Positions 1-5,450 of a stretch of 5,508 nt of DNA are shown here, in pieces. Numbering within the stretch: the first letter of the stretch is position 1; every line of letters starts with the position of its first letter. Under the pieces are notes generated by a model. That model was not told the origin of the DNA. It made no database searches and was given only the letters and a program-made list of their open reading frames with translations. The DNA is from Gemmatimonadota bacterium. GTDB lineage: Bacteria; Gemmatimonadota; Gemmatimonadetes; Gemmatimonadales; GWC2-71-9. Location of the stretch: NCBI GenBank assembly GCA_003220955.1, contig QHTW01000223.1, positions 7,565 to 13,072 on the forward strand. Direction: 5' to 3'. A program made the position numbers and the translations under genes.

Positions 1-215
1 CACTCACCGATCAGGGTGCGTCCAAGCGTCGTCCCGACTGCCTGGACGGTAAAACCCCCCTTTACCACCCGCTCCACGGTCAGACAGGCCCCGTTGACGG
101 CGATGCTCTCGCCCTTCTTTACGGCGCGAAACGGCGCAGTGATGCGCAGTGCTGCGCCGTTGTTCTGGCTCACCGCCGCTAACCTGCCCACCGCTGCTAC
201 GATTCCGGTAAACAT
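1..215 (-). pseudogene. ribE: Riboflavin synthase alpha chain, N-terminal part, inverted relative to the rest of the gene
   Basis: Read on the minus strand from an ATG at 215-213, this gives 71 uninterrupted codons up to the window edge. The protein begins MFTGIVAAVGRL, continues with GESIAVNGACLTVE (about residues 35-48) and ends GTTLGRTLIGE. MFTGIV at the extreme N-terminus and the S-x-A-x-N-G-x-C-L-T-V block are hallmarks of the first lumazine-binding repeat of riboflavin synthase, which converts two 6,7-dimethyl-8-ribityllumazine molecules into riboflavin plus the pyrimidinedione. The C-terminal remainder lies head-to-head on the plus strand from 217, so the two pieces cannot be made as one protein in this arrangement. 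Upstream of the ATG there is no leader or ribosome binding site, only coding sequence of the other fragment. The plus-strand frame across this stretch (start at 16) is open but resembles nothing and is read as the antisense shadow. Identity of the fragment is near certain; whether the break exists in the living genome is not. Confidence 0.88.
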
Positions 216-218
216 AGC
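214..218. other. ribE: Inversion or misassembly junction inside ribE
   Basis: To the left, sequence ending at 215 is the reverse complement of the riboflavin synthase start codon region. To the right, sequence from 217 is the same gene in forward orientation, starting roughly at codon 86-88 of the expected protein. Base 216 could belong to either side. The breakpoint therefore sits exactly at, or one base from, the ATG. I see no long inverted repeat, insertion sequence or integrase site at the junction. The matching left breakpoint is outside the window. Confidence 0.82.
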
Positions 219-549
219 CGCCGATCTCATGGGCGGGCACATCGTGCAGGGCCATGTCGATGGTGTCGCCACGGTGGAGCGAGTCGCCGAACAGGGCGAC
301 GCGTTACTCGTGGACGTTCGCGTGCCGGACGATGTCCGTGAAACGACGATCTTGCACGGCGCCGTCACGGTGGACGGCGTCAGTCTGACAGTGAACGCAT
401 TACCGCGCCCCGGTGTTGTGCAGGTGTCGCTCGTGCCGTTTACGCGTGAGCACACGACGTTAGGGAAACTCAAGCAGGGTGATCGAGTGCACGTCGAAGC
501 GGACGTGCTGGGGAAATATGTGAGGCAGCTATGTCGTTCAGCGCAGTAG
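217..549 (+). CDS. ribE: Riboflavin synthase alpha chain, C-terminal part (5' end missing from this strand)
   Basis: The plus frame gives recognisable riboflavin synthase from AADLMGGHIVQGHVDGV, the end of the first lumazine-binding repeat, through the second repeat with AVTVDGVSLTVN and FTREHTTLGKLKQGDRV, to the family-typical ending DVLGKYVRQL and a TAG at 547-549. That is 110 residues. With the 71 on the minus strand and about 14-17 missing linker residues, the total would be about 195-200, normal for the family. The frame stays open upstream to an ATG at 16, but those 67 residues are antisense to the real N-terminus and are not homologous. ATG 229 (the M of DLMGGH) is the only in-frame ATG close to the homologous part, and a protein from it would lack most of the first repeat. 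Active enzyme needs both repeats in a trimer, so this fragment alone should not be functional. The stop lies 19 bases inside ribBA, as expected of a rib operon. Confidence 0.88.
   Translation, partial: AADLMGGHIVQGHVDGVATVERVAEQGDALLVDVRVPDDVRETTILHGAVTVDGVSLTVNALPRPGVVQVSLVPFTREHTTLGKLKQGDRVHVEADVLGKYVRQLCRSAQ
522..525 (+). promoter_or_regulatory. Ribosome binding site of ribBA
   Basis: GAGG lies five bases before the ATG at 531 and inside the last codons of ribE. It supports 531 as the ribBA start and translational overlap with ribE. Confidence 0.6.
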
Positions 550-1736
550 AACAGGCGATCGCGGACATCCGCGCCGGGAAGCTCGTTATCGTGGCCGATG
601 ACGAGCGGCGGGAGAACGAAGGGGATCTGGTCGGCGCGGCGGAGAAGGTCACCGCCGACACGATCAACTTCATGGCGACGCACGCGCGCGGGCTGATCTG
701 CATGCCGCTCACGCCCGAGCGCTGCCAGGCCCTCGGCCTGCCGCAGATGACCGAGCACAACAACGAATCGCACGAGACCGCGTTCACCATCAGCATCGAC
801 GCGGCGGCCCGCTTTGGCGTGACCACGGGCATCTCGGCCGCGGATCGCGCCGCCACGATTCGCGTCGCGATCGATCCCTCGACCGTGCCCAGCGACCTGC
901 GTCGGCCCGGGCACGTCTTCCCGTTGCGCGCGCGTCCCGGCGGGGTGCTGCAGCGCGTCGGCCAGACCGAAGCGAGCATCGATCTCGCGCGCCTCGCGGG
1001 ACTGTATCCTGCCGGCGTCATCTGCGAGATCCTGAATCCCGACGGAACGATGGCGCGGCGTGCCGACCTCGAGCGGTTTGCGAAGGAGCACGGCCTCACG
1101 TTCATCACCGTCGCGCAGCTGGTCGCCTACCGGCTGAAGCACGAGCGGCTCGTCCACCGGGCCGCCGAGGCCCGGCTGCCCACGCCGTTCGGTGAATTCC
1201 GCATTATCGGCTATCGCAACGACGTCGACGCGGCCGAGCACCTCGCGCTCGTCTACGGCAACGTGGCGGGCAAGCAGCAGGTCCTGGTGCGGATGCACTC
1301 GAAATGTCTCACCGGCGACGTGTTCGGCTCCGCGCGCTGCGACTGCGGCTGGCAGCTGCACAGCGCCATGCGGATGATCGGCGAAGCTGGGGCCGGCGTC
1401 GTCGTCTACCTCGATCAGGAGGGCCGCGGGATCGGCCTCCTGAACAAACTGAAGGCCTACGAGCTCCAGGATCAGGGCCACGATACCGTCGAGGCCAACG
1501 AGAAGCTCGGCTTCAAGGCCGACCTCCGCAATTACGGGATCGGCGCGCAGATTCTGCTCGACCTGGGACTCTCGTCGATCCGGGTGCTGACGAACAATCC
1601 GATGAAGCTGGTCGGCCTCGAAGGCTACGGGCTCGAGATCGTGGAGCGGCTGCCGATCGTGCCGCCGCCGTCGGACGAGAATCGGGCCTATCTCGACGTC
1701 AAGCGGGACAAGCTCGGCCACTTCCTCACCCACTGA
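531..1736 (+). CDS. ribBA: Bifunctional RibBA: 3,4-dihydroxy-2-butanone-4-phosphate synthase / GTP cyclohydrolase II
   Basis: This 401-residue cytosolic enzyme starts both arms of riboflavin synthesis. Residues about 4-203 form the DHBP synthase domain (ribulose 5-phosphate to DHBP plus formate). It shows DDERRENEGDL (23-33, with E28 as a metal ligand), the THARGLIC block, SHETAFTISID, RPGHVFPLRA (125-134) and GVICEI (162-167, E166). Residues about 208-398 form the GTP cyclohydrolase II domain, which opens GTP to the diaminopyrimidinone. It shows the zinc cysteines C259, C270 and C272 (C-x10-C-x-C), EGRGIG (297-302), D331 and R333 in DLRNYG, and the TNNPMK loop. The length is typical of fused RibBA. 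One oddity stands out: residue 145 is Gln (RVGQTEA) where the family consensus as I know it has His (GHTEA), the second metal ligand of DHBP synthase. The start is fixed by the GAGG at 522-525 and by homology beginning within a few residues. It overlaps ribE by 19 bases, and ribH begins two bases after its TGA. Confidence 0.96.
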   Translation: MSFSAVEQAIADIRAGKLVIVADDERRENEGDLVGAAEKVTADTINFMATHARGLICMPLTPERCQALGLPQMTEHNNESHETAFTISIDAAARFGVTTGISAADRAATIRVAIDPSTVPSDLRRPGHVFPLRARPGGVLQRVGQTEASIDLARLAGLYPAGVICEILNPDGTMARRADLERFAKEHGLTFITVAQLVAYRLKHERLVHRAAEARLPTPFGEFRIIGYRNDVDAAEHLALVYGNVAGKQQVLVRMHSKCLTGDVFGSARCDCGWQLHSAMRMIGEAGAGVVVYLDQEGRGIGLLNKLKAYELQDQGHDTVEANEKLGFKADLRNYGIGAQILLDLGLSSIRVLTNNPMKLVGLEGYGLEIVERLPIVPPPSDENRAYLDVKRDKLGHFLTH

Positions 1737-1738
1737 TC

Positions 1739-2212
1739 GTGCCACACAAAGCACCATCCGCTGCGCGCACCTCCAACCGCCAGCGGCGCGTGGCGATCAT
1801 TGTCAGCCGCTTTCACGAGAACATCACGACGAAGCTCCTCGATGGCGCGCGCGAAGCGCTGCGGCGCGGCGGCATCGCAGACAGCAACGTGGAAGTCACA
1901 TGGGCGCCCGGCGCGTTCGAGCTCCCGGTGCTGGCGGAGGCGGCTGCGGCGAGCGAGCGCTTCGATGCGATCGTGGCGCTCGGATGCGTCATCCGCGGCG
2001 AGACGCCGCATTTCGAGTACGTCGCGGGAGAGGCCGCGCGGGGGCTCGGCAACGTCGCGCTCGCGCATCGGATCGCGGTGGGGTTTGGCGTGCTGACCAC
2101 GGAAACCGAGGCTCAGGCGTTGGCGCGACTCAGTAAAGGCGCCGAGGCGGTGCAGGCGGCCCTCGAGACCGCCGACGCGCTCGAGAGGCTCGGTGCAGCG
2201 TCCCGAGACTAA
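1739..2212 (+). CDS. ribH: 6,7-dimethyl-8-ribityllumazine synthase
   Basis: RibH condenses the diaminouracil product of the RibA branch with DHBP to give the lumazine substrate of riboflavin synthase. The 157-residue protein starts at GTG 1739, two bases after the ribBA stop. There is no Shine-Dalgarno, so re-initiation after ribBA is likely. The in-frame GTG at 1790 would begin at the first beta strand and remove the usual N-terminal extension, so 1739 is preferred. Family motifs appear in order: VAIIVSRFHENITTKLLDGA (18-37), VTWAPGAFELPV (53-64), ALGCVIRGETPHFEYVAGEA (80-99, with catalytic-type H91), GFGVLTTET and KGAEAVQAALE. In place of the usual ER-AGTKAGN-KG stretch the protein has AR-LS-KG (R130, K133), about five residues shorter in the region that contacts substrate phosphate and links the last helices. 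The frame runs openly upstream inside ribBA, but that part is a shadow. Confidence 0.95.
   Translation: MPHKAPSAARTSNRQRRVAIIVSRFHENITTKLLDGAREALRRGGIADSNVEVTWAPGAFELPVLAEAAAASERFDAIVALGCVIRGETPHFEYVAGEAARGLGNVALAHRIAVGFGVLTTETEAQALARLSKGAEAVQAALETADALERLGAASRD
2183..2188 (+). promoter_or_regulatory. Ribosome binding site of nusB
   Basis: GAGAGG inside the ribH 3' end lies four bases before the GTG at 2193. It supports this non-ATG start, from which nusB overlaps ribH by 20 bases. Confidence 0.5.
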
Positions 2213-2609
2213 GGCCCGCGCGCGCGCCCTCCAGCTGTTGTATGCGTGGGAGCTATCCGGCAGGCCGACGATCGAAACGGTGATTGCGCGCGTGGCGGTG
2301 ATCCATGGCCGTGCGCCGCGCGGGGTCTACGACCGCGGCGCGGATCTCGCGGCCAAGGCGATCGCGGGGCTGCCCGAGTTCGATCGGCGGATCGCCGATG
2401 CCGCAGAGCACTGGCGACTCGAGCGGGTGGGCGCCATCGAGCGGAACATCCTGCGCCTCGCCCTCGCGGAGCTCGACGAAGCCTCGACGCCGTCGCGCGT
2501 GGTGATCGATGAGGCCGTCAAACTCGCGCACTGGTTTGCCGGATCGCGCGCCCCCGCGTTCATCAATGGCGTCCTCGATGCAATCGCGCACGAGACCGGC
2601 GCGCTGTGA
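2193..2609 (+). CDS. nusB: Transcription antitermination factor NusB
   Basis: This 138-residue all-helical RNA-binding protein partners with NusE (ribosomal protein S10) on boxA RNA in rRNA antitermination. The first helix is TKARARALQLLYAWELSG (6-23), matching the family start in which an R-x-A-x-Q-x-L-Y block follows a few residues after the initiator. RVGAIERNILRLALAEL (78-94) corresponds to the conserved VDR-x-ILRL-x-x-x-EL helix. SRVVIDEAVKLAHWFAGSRAPAFINGVLDAIA (101-132) carries the conserved INEAV-ELAK and F-NGVLD-IA signature. The length is normal. The start codon is GTG, chosen from the upstream GAGAGG and because homology begins immediately after it. It overlaps ribH by 20 bases, and its TGA overlaps the next GTG start by four bases (GTGA). 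The ribH-nusB pairing is common across bacteria and supports both calls. Confidence 0.95.
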   Translation: MQRPETKARARALQLLYAWELSGRPTIETVIARVAVIHGRAPRGVYDRGADLAAKAIAGLPEFDRRIADAAEHWRLERVGAIERNILRLALAELDEASTPSRVVIDEAVKLAHWFAGSRAPAFINGVLDAIAHETGAL

Positions 2610-3754
2610 GAATCCTGCTGGTCAACTGGAACGATCGGGAGAACCCACACGCCGGCGGTGCCGAAATTCACCTCCACGAGTTGTTCGGCCGGATCGCGGC
2701 CCGAGGGGGGGGCGGGGGCGGGGGCGGGGGCCACGAGGTGCACCTCATCGCGAGCGGCTGGCCGAGCTGCGCGCCGCGCGCCGTGGTCGACGGGATTCAG
2801 GTCACGCGGCTTGGGGGACGGCACAGTTTCGCGCTGCGGGCCCGCGGCGCGGTGCGACGCGCCCTGCGAAGCCAGCGCTTCGACGTCGTCATCGAGGATA
2901 TCAACAAGCTGCCGCTGTTCCTCCCCATGCTGACGTCGCTGCCGTTCGTGGCGCTCGTGCCCCACCTCTTCGGGACGACCGCGTTCGCGGAGACGAGCGC
3001 GCCGCTGGCGACCGTGGTGTGGGCTGCCGAGCTCCCGATTCCCTGGGCGTATCGCCGCGCCGCATTTCATGCCATCTCGGAAAGCACGAGAGATGACTTG
3101 GTGGGTCGCGGCGTTCCGTCCGAACGGATCGTCGTGATCCATCCCGGCGTGGATTCCGCGGCGTACCGACCCGATCCGGCAACGCCGCGCGCCACGCGCC
3201 CCACGTTCTTGTATCTGGGCCGATTGAAGCGTTATAAAGGAGTGGAGTTTGCGCTGCGGGCCCTCGCGATCGCGCGTGGCGCCCGCGCCGACATGACGCT
3301 GGACGTCTGCGGGCAGGGCGACGATCGGCCGCGTCTCGAGCGCATCACCACGGAGCTGGGGCTGAGTGACGCGGTCCGGTTTCTCGGGTACGTGCCGGAA
3401 GAGGAAAAGAAGCGGTTGTTGCGTCGCGCCTGGGCGGTCGTCTTCCCGAGCCCGAAGGAAGGGTGGGGTATTACGAACGTCGAAGCTGCCGCCTGCGGCA
3501 CGCCGGCGCTGGCGTCCGACAGCCCGGGACTGCGAGAGTCGGTGCGGAACGGGGAGACGGGATACCTGGTGCCGCACGGCGATTCGCAGGCGTTGGCGGA
3601 TCGGATGCTCGCGCTCGCTGCCGATCCGTTAGCGGTCGAGCGCCTCGGCCGGGCGGCCCGCACCTTTGCGGAAGGATTGTCGTGGGACTCCGCGGCGCGC
3701 GCCACGCTGGCCCACATCGAGCGCACCATCGCCGCACGAGAAAGGAAGCGTTGA
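2606..3754 (+). CDS. GT-B fold glycosyltransferase, family 4 (specific sugar and acceptor unknown)
   Basis: The 382-residue protein has the two Rossmann-like domains of GT4 retaining glycosyltransferases. The N-terminal domain opens MRILLVNWNDRENPHAGGAE (1-20), with the glycine-rich loop that faces the sugar donor. The C-terminal domain has YLGRLKRYKG (203-212; R206 and K211 are the expected nucleotide-phosphate contacts) and SPKEGWGITNVEAAACGTP (282-300) with the E-x7-E pair E285/E293, then DSPGLRESVRNGETGYLV. No signal peptide or membrane helix is visible, so it is probably cytosolic or peripherally attached, building a cell-surface or lipid-linked glycan, but neither donor nor acceptor can be told. 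Residues 34-42 are nine consecutive glycines where relatives have a single Gly before H-E/D-V; the tract comes from a GGGGGC tandem repeat. The start is GTG overlapping the nusB stop (GTGA), without a Shine-Dalgarno, which implies coupling. MRILLVN is a typical beginning for the family. Confidence 0.9.
   Translation: MRILLVNWNDRENPHAGGAEIHLHELFGRIAARGGGGGGGGGHEVHLIASGWPSCAPRAVVDGIQVTRLGGRHSFALRARGAVRRALRSQRFDVVIEDINKLPLFLPMLTSLPFVALVPHLFGTTAFAETSAPLATVVWAAELPIPWAYRRAAFHAISESTRDDLVGRGVPSERIVVIHPGVDSAAYRPDPATPRATRPTFLYLGRLKRYKGVEFALRALAIARGARADMTLDVCGQGDDRPRLERITTELGLSDAVRFLGYVPEEEKKRLLRRAWAVVFPSPKEGWGITNVEAAACGTPALASDSPGLRESVRNGETGYLVPHGDSQALADRMLALAADPLAVERLGRAARTFAEGLSWDSAARATLAHIERTIAARERKR
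2705..2731 (+). repeat. In-frame (GGGGGC)4 tandem repeat / G-quadruplex motif encoding nine glycines
   Basis: Four perfect copies of GGGGGC occupy 2708-2731, preceded by GGG at 2705-2707. The G runs are 8, 5, 5 and 5 bases long, separated by single C bases, which satisfies the canonical intramolecular G-quadruplex pattern with one-base loops, on the coding strand and therefore also in the mRNA. The six-base unit keeps the reading frame, so whole-unit gain or loss changes the glycine count by two. Single-base slippage in the G8 run would frameshift the glycosyltransferase about 100 bases after its start. Confidence 0.92.
3742..3748 (+). promoter_or_regulatory. Ribosome binding site of the hibernation factor gene
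   Basis: AAGGAAG lies ten bases before the ATG at 3759 and overlaps the last codons of the glycosyltransferase gene. This gives hpf its own strong initiation signal rather than relying on coupling. Confidence 0.55.
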
Positions 3755-3758
3755 CTAG

Positions 3759-4085
3759 ATGCGCATCACGATCACCGCCCGCCACACCGAAGTCGATGAC
3801 GATCTTCGTGCGCACACCCGGGAGCTGGTGGTAAAAGTGGTCAAGCTGGTCCGGCGCCCCCATCATGCGCAGGTGATCTTCACCGAAGACCATGGCGAGG
3901 CGGGGGTCGAGATCGAGGTCCATGCGCCGCGCGGCCGCGTCCATGTCGCCAAGTCCCACGCGGCCGATCACCGGTCCGCGCTCGACGCCGCGATTGCGCG
4001 CGTGAAGCGCCAGCTCCTCGACGGGAAGGTGACGCCACGCGCCCGTCGCACGGCGCGTCGCTCCAGGGCGCCCGAGACGCGGTGA
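3759..4085 (+). CDS. hpf: Ribosome hibernation promoting factor, short form (HPF/RaiA/YfiA family)
   Basis: The 108-residue protein matches the short ribosome-associated inhibitor family: MRITITARHTEVDDDLRAHT (1-20, first strand and helix), VVKVVKLVRRPHHAQVIFTED (strand pairing region), GVEIEVHAPRGRVHVAK (49-65) and the final helix DHRSALDAAIARVKRQL (70-86). Such proteins bind the 30S decoding channel and silence ribosomes in stationary phase or starvation. The long-form C-terminal dimerisation domain is absent; instead residues 94-108 are an arginine-rich tail (RARRTARRSR). It starts at ATG four bases after the glycosyltransferase stop, with a good Shine-Dalgarno. Its TGA overlaps the hprK GTG (GTGA). 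In many bacteria this family sits beside nitrogen-type or carbon PTS genes, so adjacency to hprK and EIIA fits a starvation-linked role. I can name the family with confidence, but not whether the organism's protein acts as HPF or as YfiA. Confidence 0.9.
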   Translation: MRITITARHTEVDDDLRAHTRELVVKVVKLVRRPHHAQVIFTEDHGEAGVEIEVHAPRGRVHVAKSHAADHRSALDAAIARVKRQLLDGKVTPRARRTARRSRAPETR

Positions 4086-5077
4086 CCACTCCTCCCGCGA
4101 CGACGCCGCGGCTCAAGGTCGCCGACCTGCTCGCCCGCAAGGGCGATCCGCTGCAGCTCGAGGTGCTGACCGCCGAAGTGGGGCTCGAGCGCGAGATCCG
4201 GTCCCCCGAGGCGTCGAGTCCAGGGCTCGTGCTCGCGGGCTACACGGCCCGCTTCCTGGGCACCGATCGCATTCACATCCTCGGCGAGACCGAGATCACC
4301 TATCTCGCCTCGCTCGACGCGAAGGCACGTCGCAAGTCGATCGAGACGTTTTTGTCGTATGCACTGCCCTGCATCATCATCACGAAGGGCCAGGAGGCCC
4401 CGGAAGAGCTGCTGGTGCTGGCCCGCGAGAAGGGCATCCCCGTCATCCGTACCCGGCTCAAGACCGCAGAGTTCTACCGGCGGCTCAAGCCGTTTCTCGA
4501 CGACGCGTTCGCCCCGCGCACCACGGTGCACGGCTCCCTCGCCGATGTGTTCGGGGTGGGCCTGCTGTTTCGCGGGCGCTCGGGAATCGGCAAGAGCGAA
4601 TGCGTGCTCGATCTGGTCGAGCGCGGGCACCGCCTGGTCGCGGACGACCTCGTACATATCACGCGCCGTGGGAACGACGTGCTGATCGGTCGGGGCCACG
4701 AGATTTCCCGGCACTACATGGAGATCCGCGGCGTCGGTCTGATCGACATCAACGCGTTGTTCGGGATTCGCTCCGTCCGTCAACAGAAGCGCATCGAGGT
4801 GGTTGTCGTGCAGCTGGAGGATTGGGACAATACGCGCGAGTACGATCGGACCGGGCTCGACCAGCACCGCACCGAGCTGCTCGACATCGAGTTGCCGCTC
4901 GTGACGGTCCCGCTGAATCCCGGCAAGAACCTCACCGTGATTTGCGAGGTCGTCGCGATGAATCACCTGCTGCGCTACAGCGGCGTGGACTCGGCGAACG
5001 CGTTCAACGAACGGCTCATCCGCCGCATGCGGGAAAAGGGCGGTGCGCAACACTATCTCGAGGAAGATTATGAGTGA
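4082..5077 (+). CDS. hprK: HPr(Ser) kinase/phosphorylase
   Basis: The 331-residue enzyme phosphorylates and dephosphorylates a serine on the PTS carrier HPr, coupling sugar transport to metabolic state. The N-terminal domain (about 1-140) shows the family's ITYLASLDAKARRKSIETFL segment and the PCIIITKGQEAPEELL block. The catalytic domain begins at VHGSLADVFGVGLLF (H150). It has Walker A GRSGIGKS (165-172, K171), VADDLV (186-191, D188/D189), the HprK signature EIRGVGLIDINALFG (214-228) and QKRIEVVVVQLEDW (235-248), then NPGKNLTVICEVVAMN near the end. All catalytic motifs are present and the length is normal. It starts at GTG overlapping the hpf stop, with no clear Shine-Dalgarno. Its last eight bases overlap the EIIA start. 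In Gram-negative bacteria with partial PTS sets it is usually regulatory rather than linked to sugar uptake; that role is inferred from context. Confidence 0.96.
   Translation: MTTPPATTPRLKVADLLARKGDPLQLEVLTAEVGLEREIRSPEASSPGLVLAGYTARFLGTDRIHILGETEITYLASLDAKARRKSIETFLSYALPCIIITKGQEAPEELLVLAREKGIPVIRTRLKTAEFYRRLKPFLDDAFAPRTTVHGSLADVFGVGLLFRGRSGIGKSECVLDLVERGHRLVADDLVHITRRGNDVLIGRGHEISRHYMEIRGVGLIDINALFGIRSVRQQKRIEVVVVQLEDWDNTREYDRTGLDQHRTELLDIELPLVTVPLNPGKNLTVICEVVAMNHLLRYSGVDSANAFNERLIRRMREKGGAQHYLEEDYE
5060..5066 (+). promoter_or_regulatory. Ribosome binding site that fixes the EIIA start
   Basis: GAGGAAG in the hprK 3' end lies three bases before the ATG at 5070, with the AGGA core five bases away. 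It selects 5070 over the earlier in-frame ATG/GTG-type positions such as 5043, which lie inside hprK and have no family homology before MSDLRGIIV. Confidence 0.65.
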
Positions 5078-5450
5078 CCTCCGCGGCATCATCGTCACGC
5101 ACGCGGCGGTCGCGCAGGCACTCGTGACGGCGGTCGCGGCGATCACCGGAGTGCAGGATGCCCTGACTGGCGTGTCCAACGAGGGGTGCGGTACGGAGGA
5201 GTTGAGTGAGCGGCTCCGTCAGGCCATCGGCGATGGCCCCGCCGTGCTGTTCGTCGATCTTCCCGGGGGCTCGTGCTTCACGAGCTCGGTGCGCTATGCG
5301 AAGCAGCATGCCGAAATCGCGGTGGTCACCGGCGTCAATCTCGCCATGCTGCTCGATTTCGTCTTTCACCGCGACATCCCACCCGCGGAAGCCGCGCGCC
5401 GTGCCGTCGATGCCGGTGCCAAGGCCATCCGGATTACGGGCGCCGCATGA
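5070..5450 (+). CDS. PTS EIIA component, mannose/fructose/sorbose (man) family
   Basis: This 126-residue phosphocarrier would accept phosphate from HPr on a histidine and pass it to EIIB. The opening strand GIIVTH places His at residue 11, the position of the family's phospho-His (usual motif IVSHG). VLFVDLPGGSCFTSSVR (59-75) matches the conserved VDLFGGSP-type loop, and VVTGVNLAMLLDFVF (85-99) matches the VTGVNLPML block. The length equals a stand-alone EIIA domain, without the fused IIB found in E. coli ManX. The Gly after the active His is replaced by Ala (THA) and Phe by Pro in DLPGG, both mild departures. It overlaps hprK by eight bases and its TGA overlaps the next ATG (ATGA). Whether it serves sugar uptake or signalling through HprK cannot be told without the downstream EIIC/EIID. 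Confidence 0.92.
   Translation: MSDLRGIIVTHAAVAQALVTAVAAITGVQDALTGVSNEGCGTEELSERLRQAIGDGPAVLFVDLPGGSCFTSSVRYAKQHAEIAVVTGVNLAMLLDFVFHRDIPPAEAARRAVDAGAKAIRITGAA

Noticed and set aside
48..66. Small inverted repeat GGTAAA...TTTACC around a run of six C, and the same GGTAAA again at 207-212 next to the inversion junction.
   Set aside because: Six-base matches arise easily, and both copies fall in codons for conserved Phe-Thr residues of riboflavin synthase. I do not take it as a recombination site or terminator, although it could be rechecked if the inversion proves real.
16..216. Plus-strand open frame running into ribE, which would give a longer 177-residue protein with an odd N-terminus.
   Set aside because: Its first 67 codons are the exact antisense of the genuine riboflavin synthase N-terminus on the minus strand, and their translation resembles nothing I know. 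The open frame is a GC-rich shadow.
1..530. FMN riboswitch upstream of the rib genes.
   Set aside because: No non-coding leader exists in the window and none of the conserved FMN-element blocks is visible. If present, it would be left of the window.
470..1108. Minus-strand open frame of 212 codons opposite ribBA.
   Set aside because: It is antisense to conserved DHBP synthase coding sequence, with low-complexity Arg/Ser/Ala composition and no motif.
1304..1738. Upstream extension of the ribH frame inside ribBA, which would give a 302-residue protein.
   Set aside because: The extension is Arg-rich shadow sequence overlapping the GTP cyclohydrolase II domain, and RibH homology starts only after GTG 1739.
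2327..3577. Long minus-strand open frame of 416 codons opposite nusB and the glycosyltransferase.
   Set aside because: It lies antisense to two strongly supported genes, the translation is Arg/Ala-rich and motif-free, and long antisense frames are common at this GC content.
3968..5179. Long minus-strand open frame of 403 codons opposite hpf, hprK and EIIA.
   Set aside because: It is antisense to three genes with clear family motifs. The protein has no recognisable fold signature and reflects codon bias of the opposite strand.
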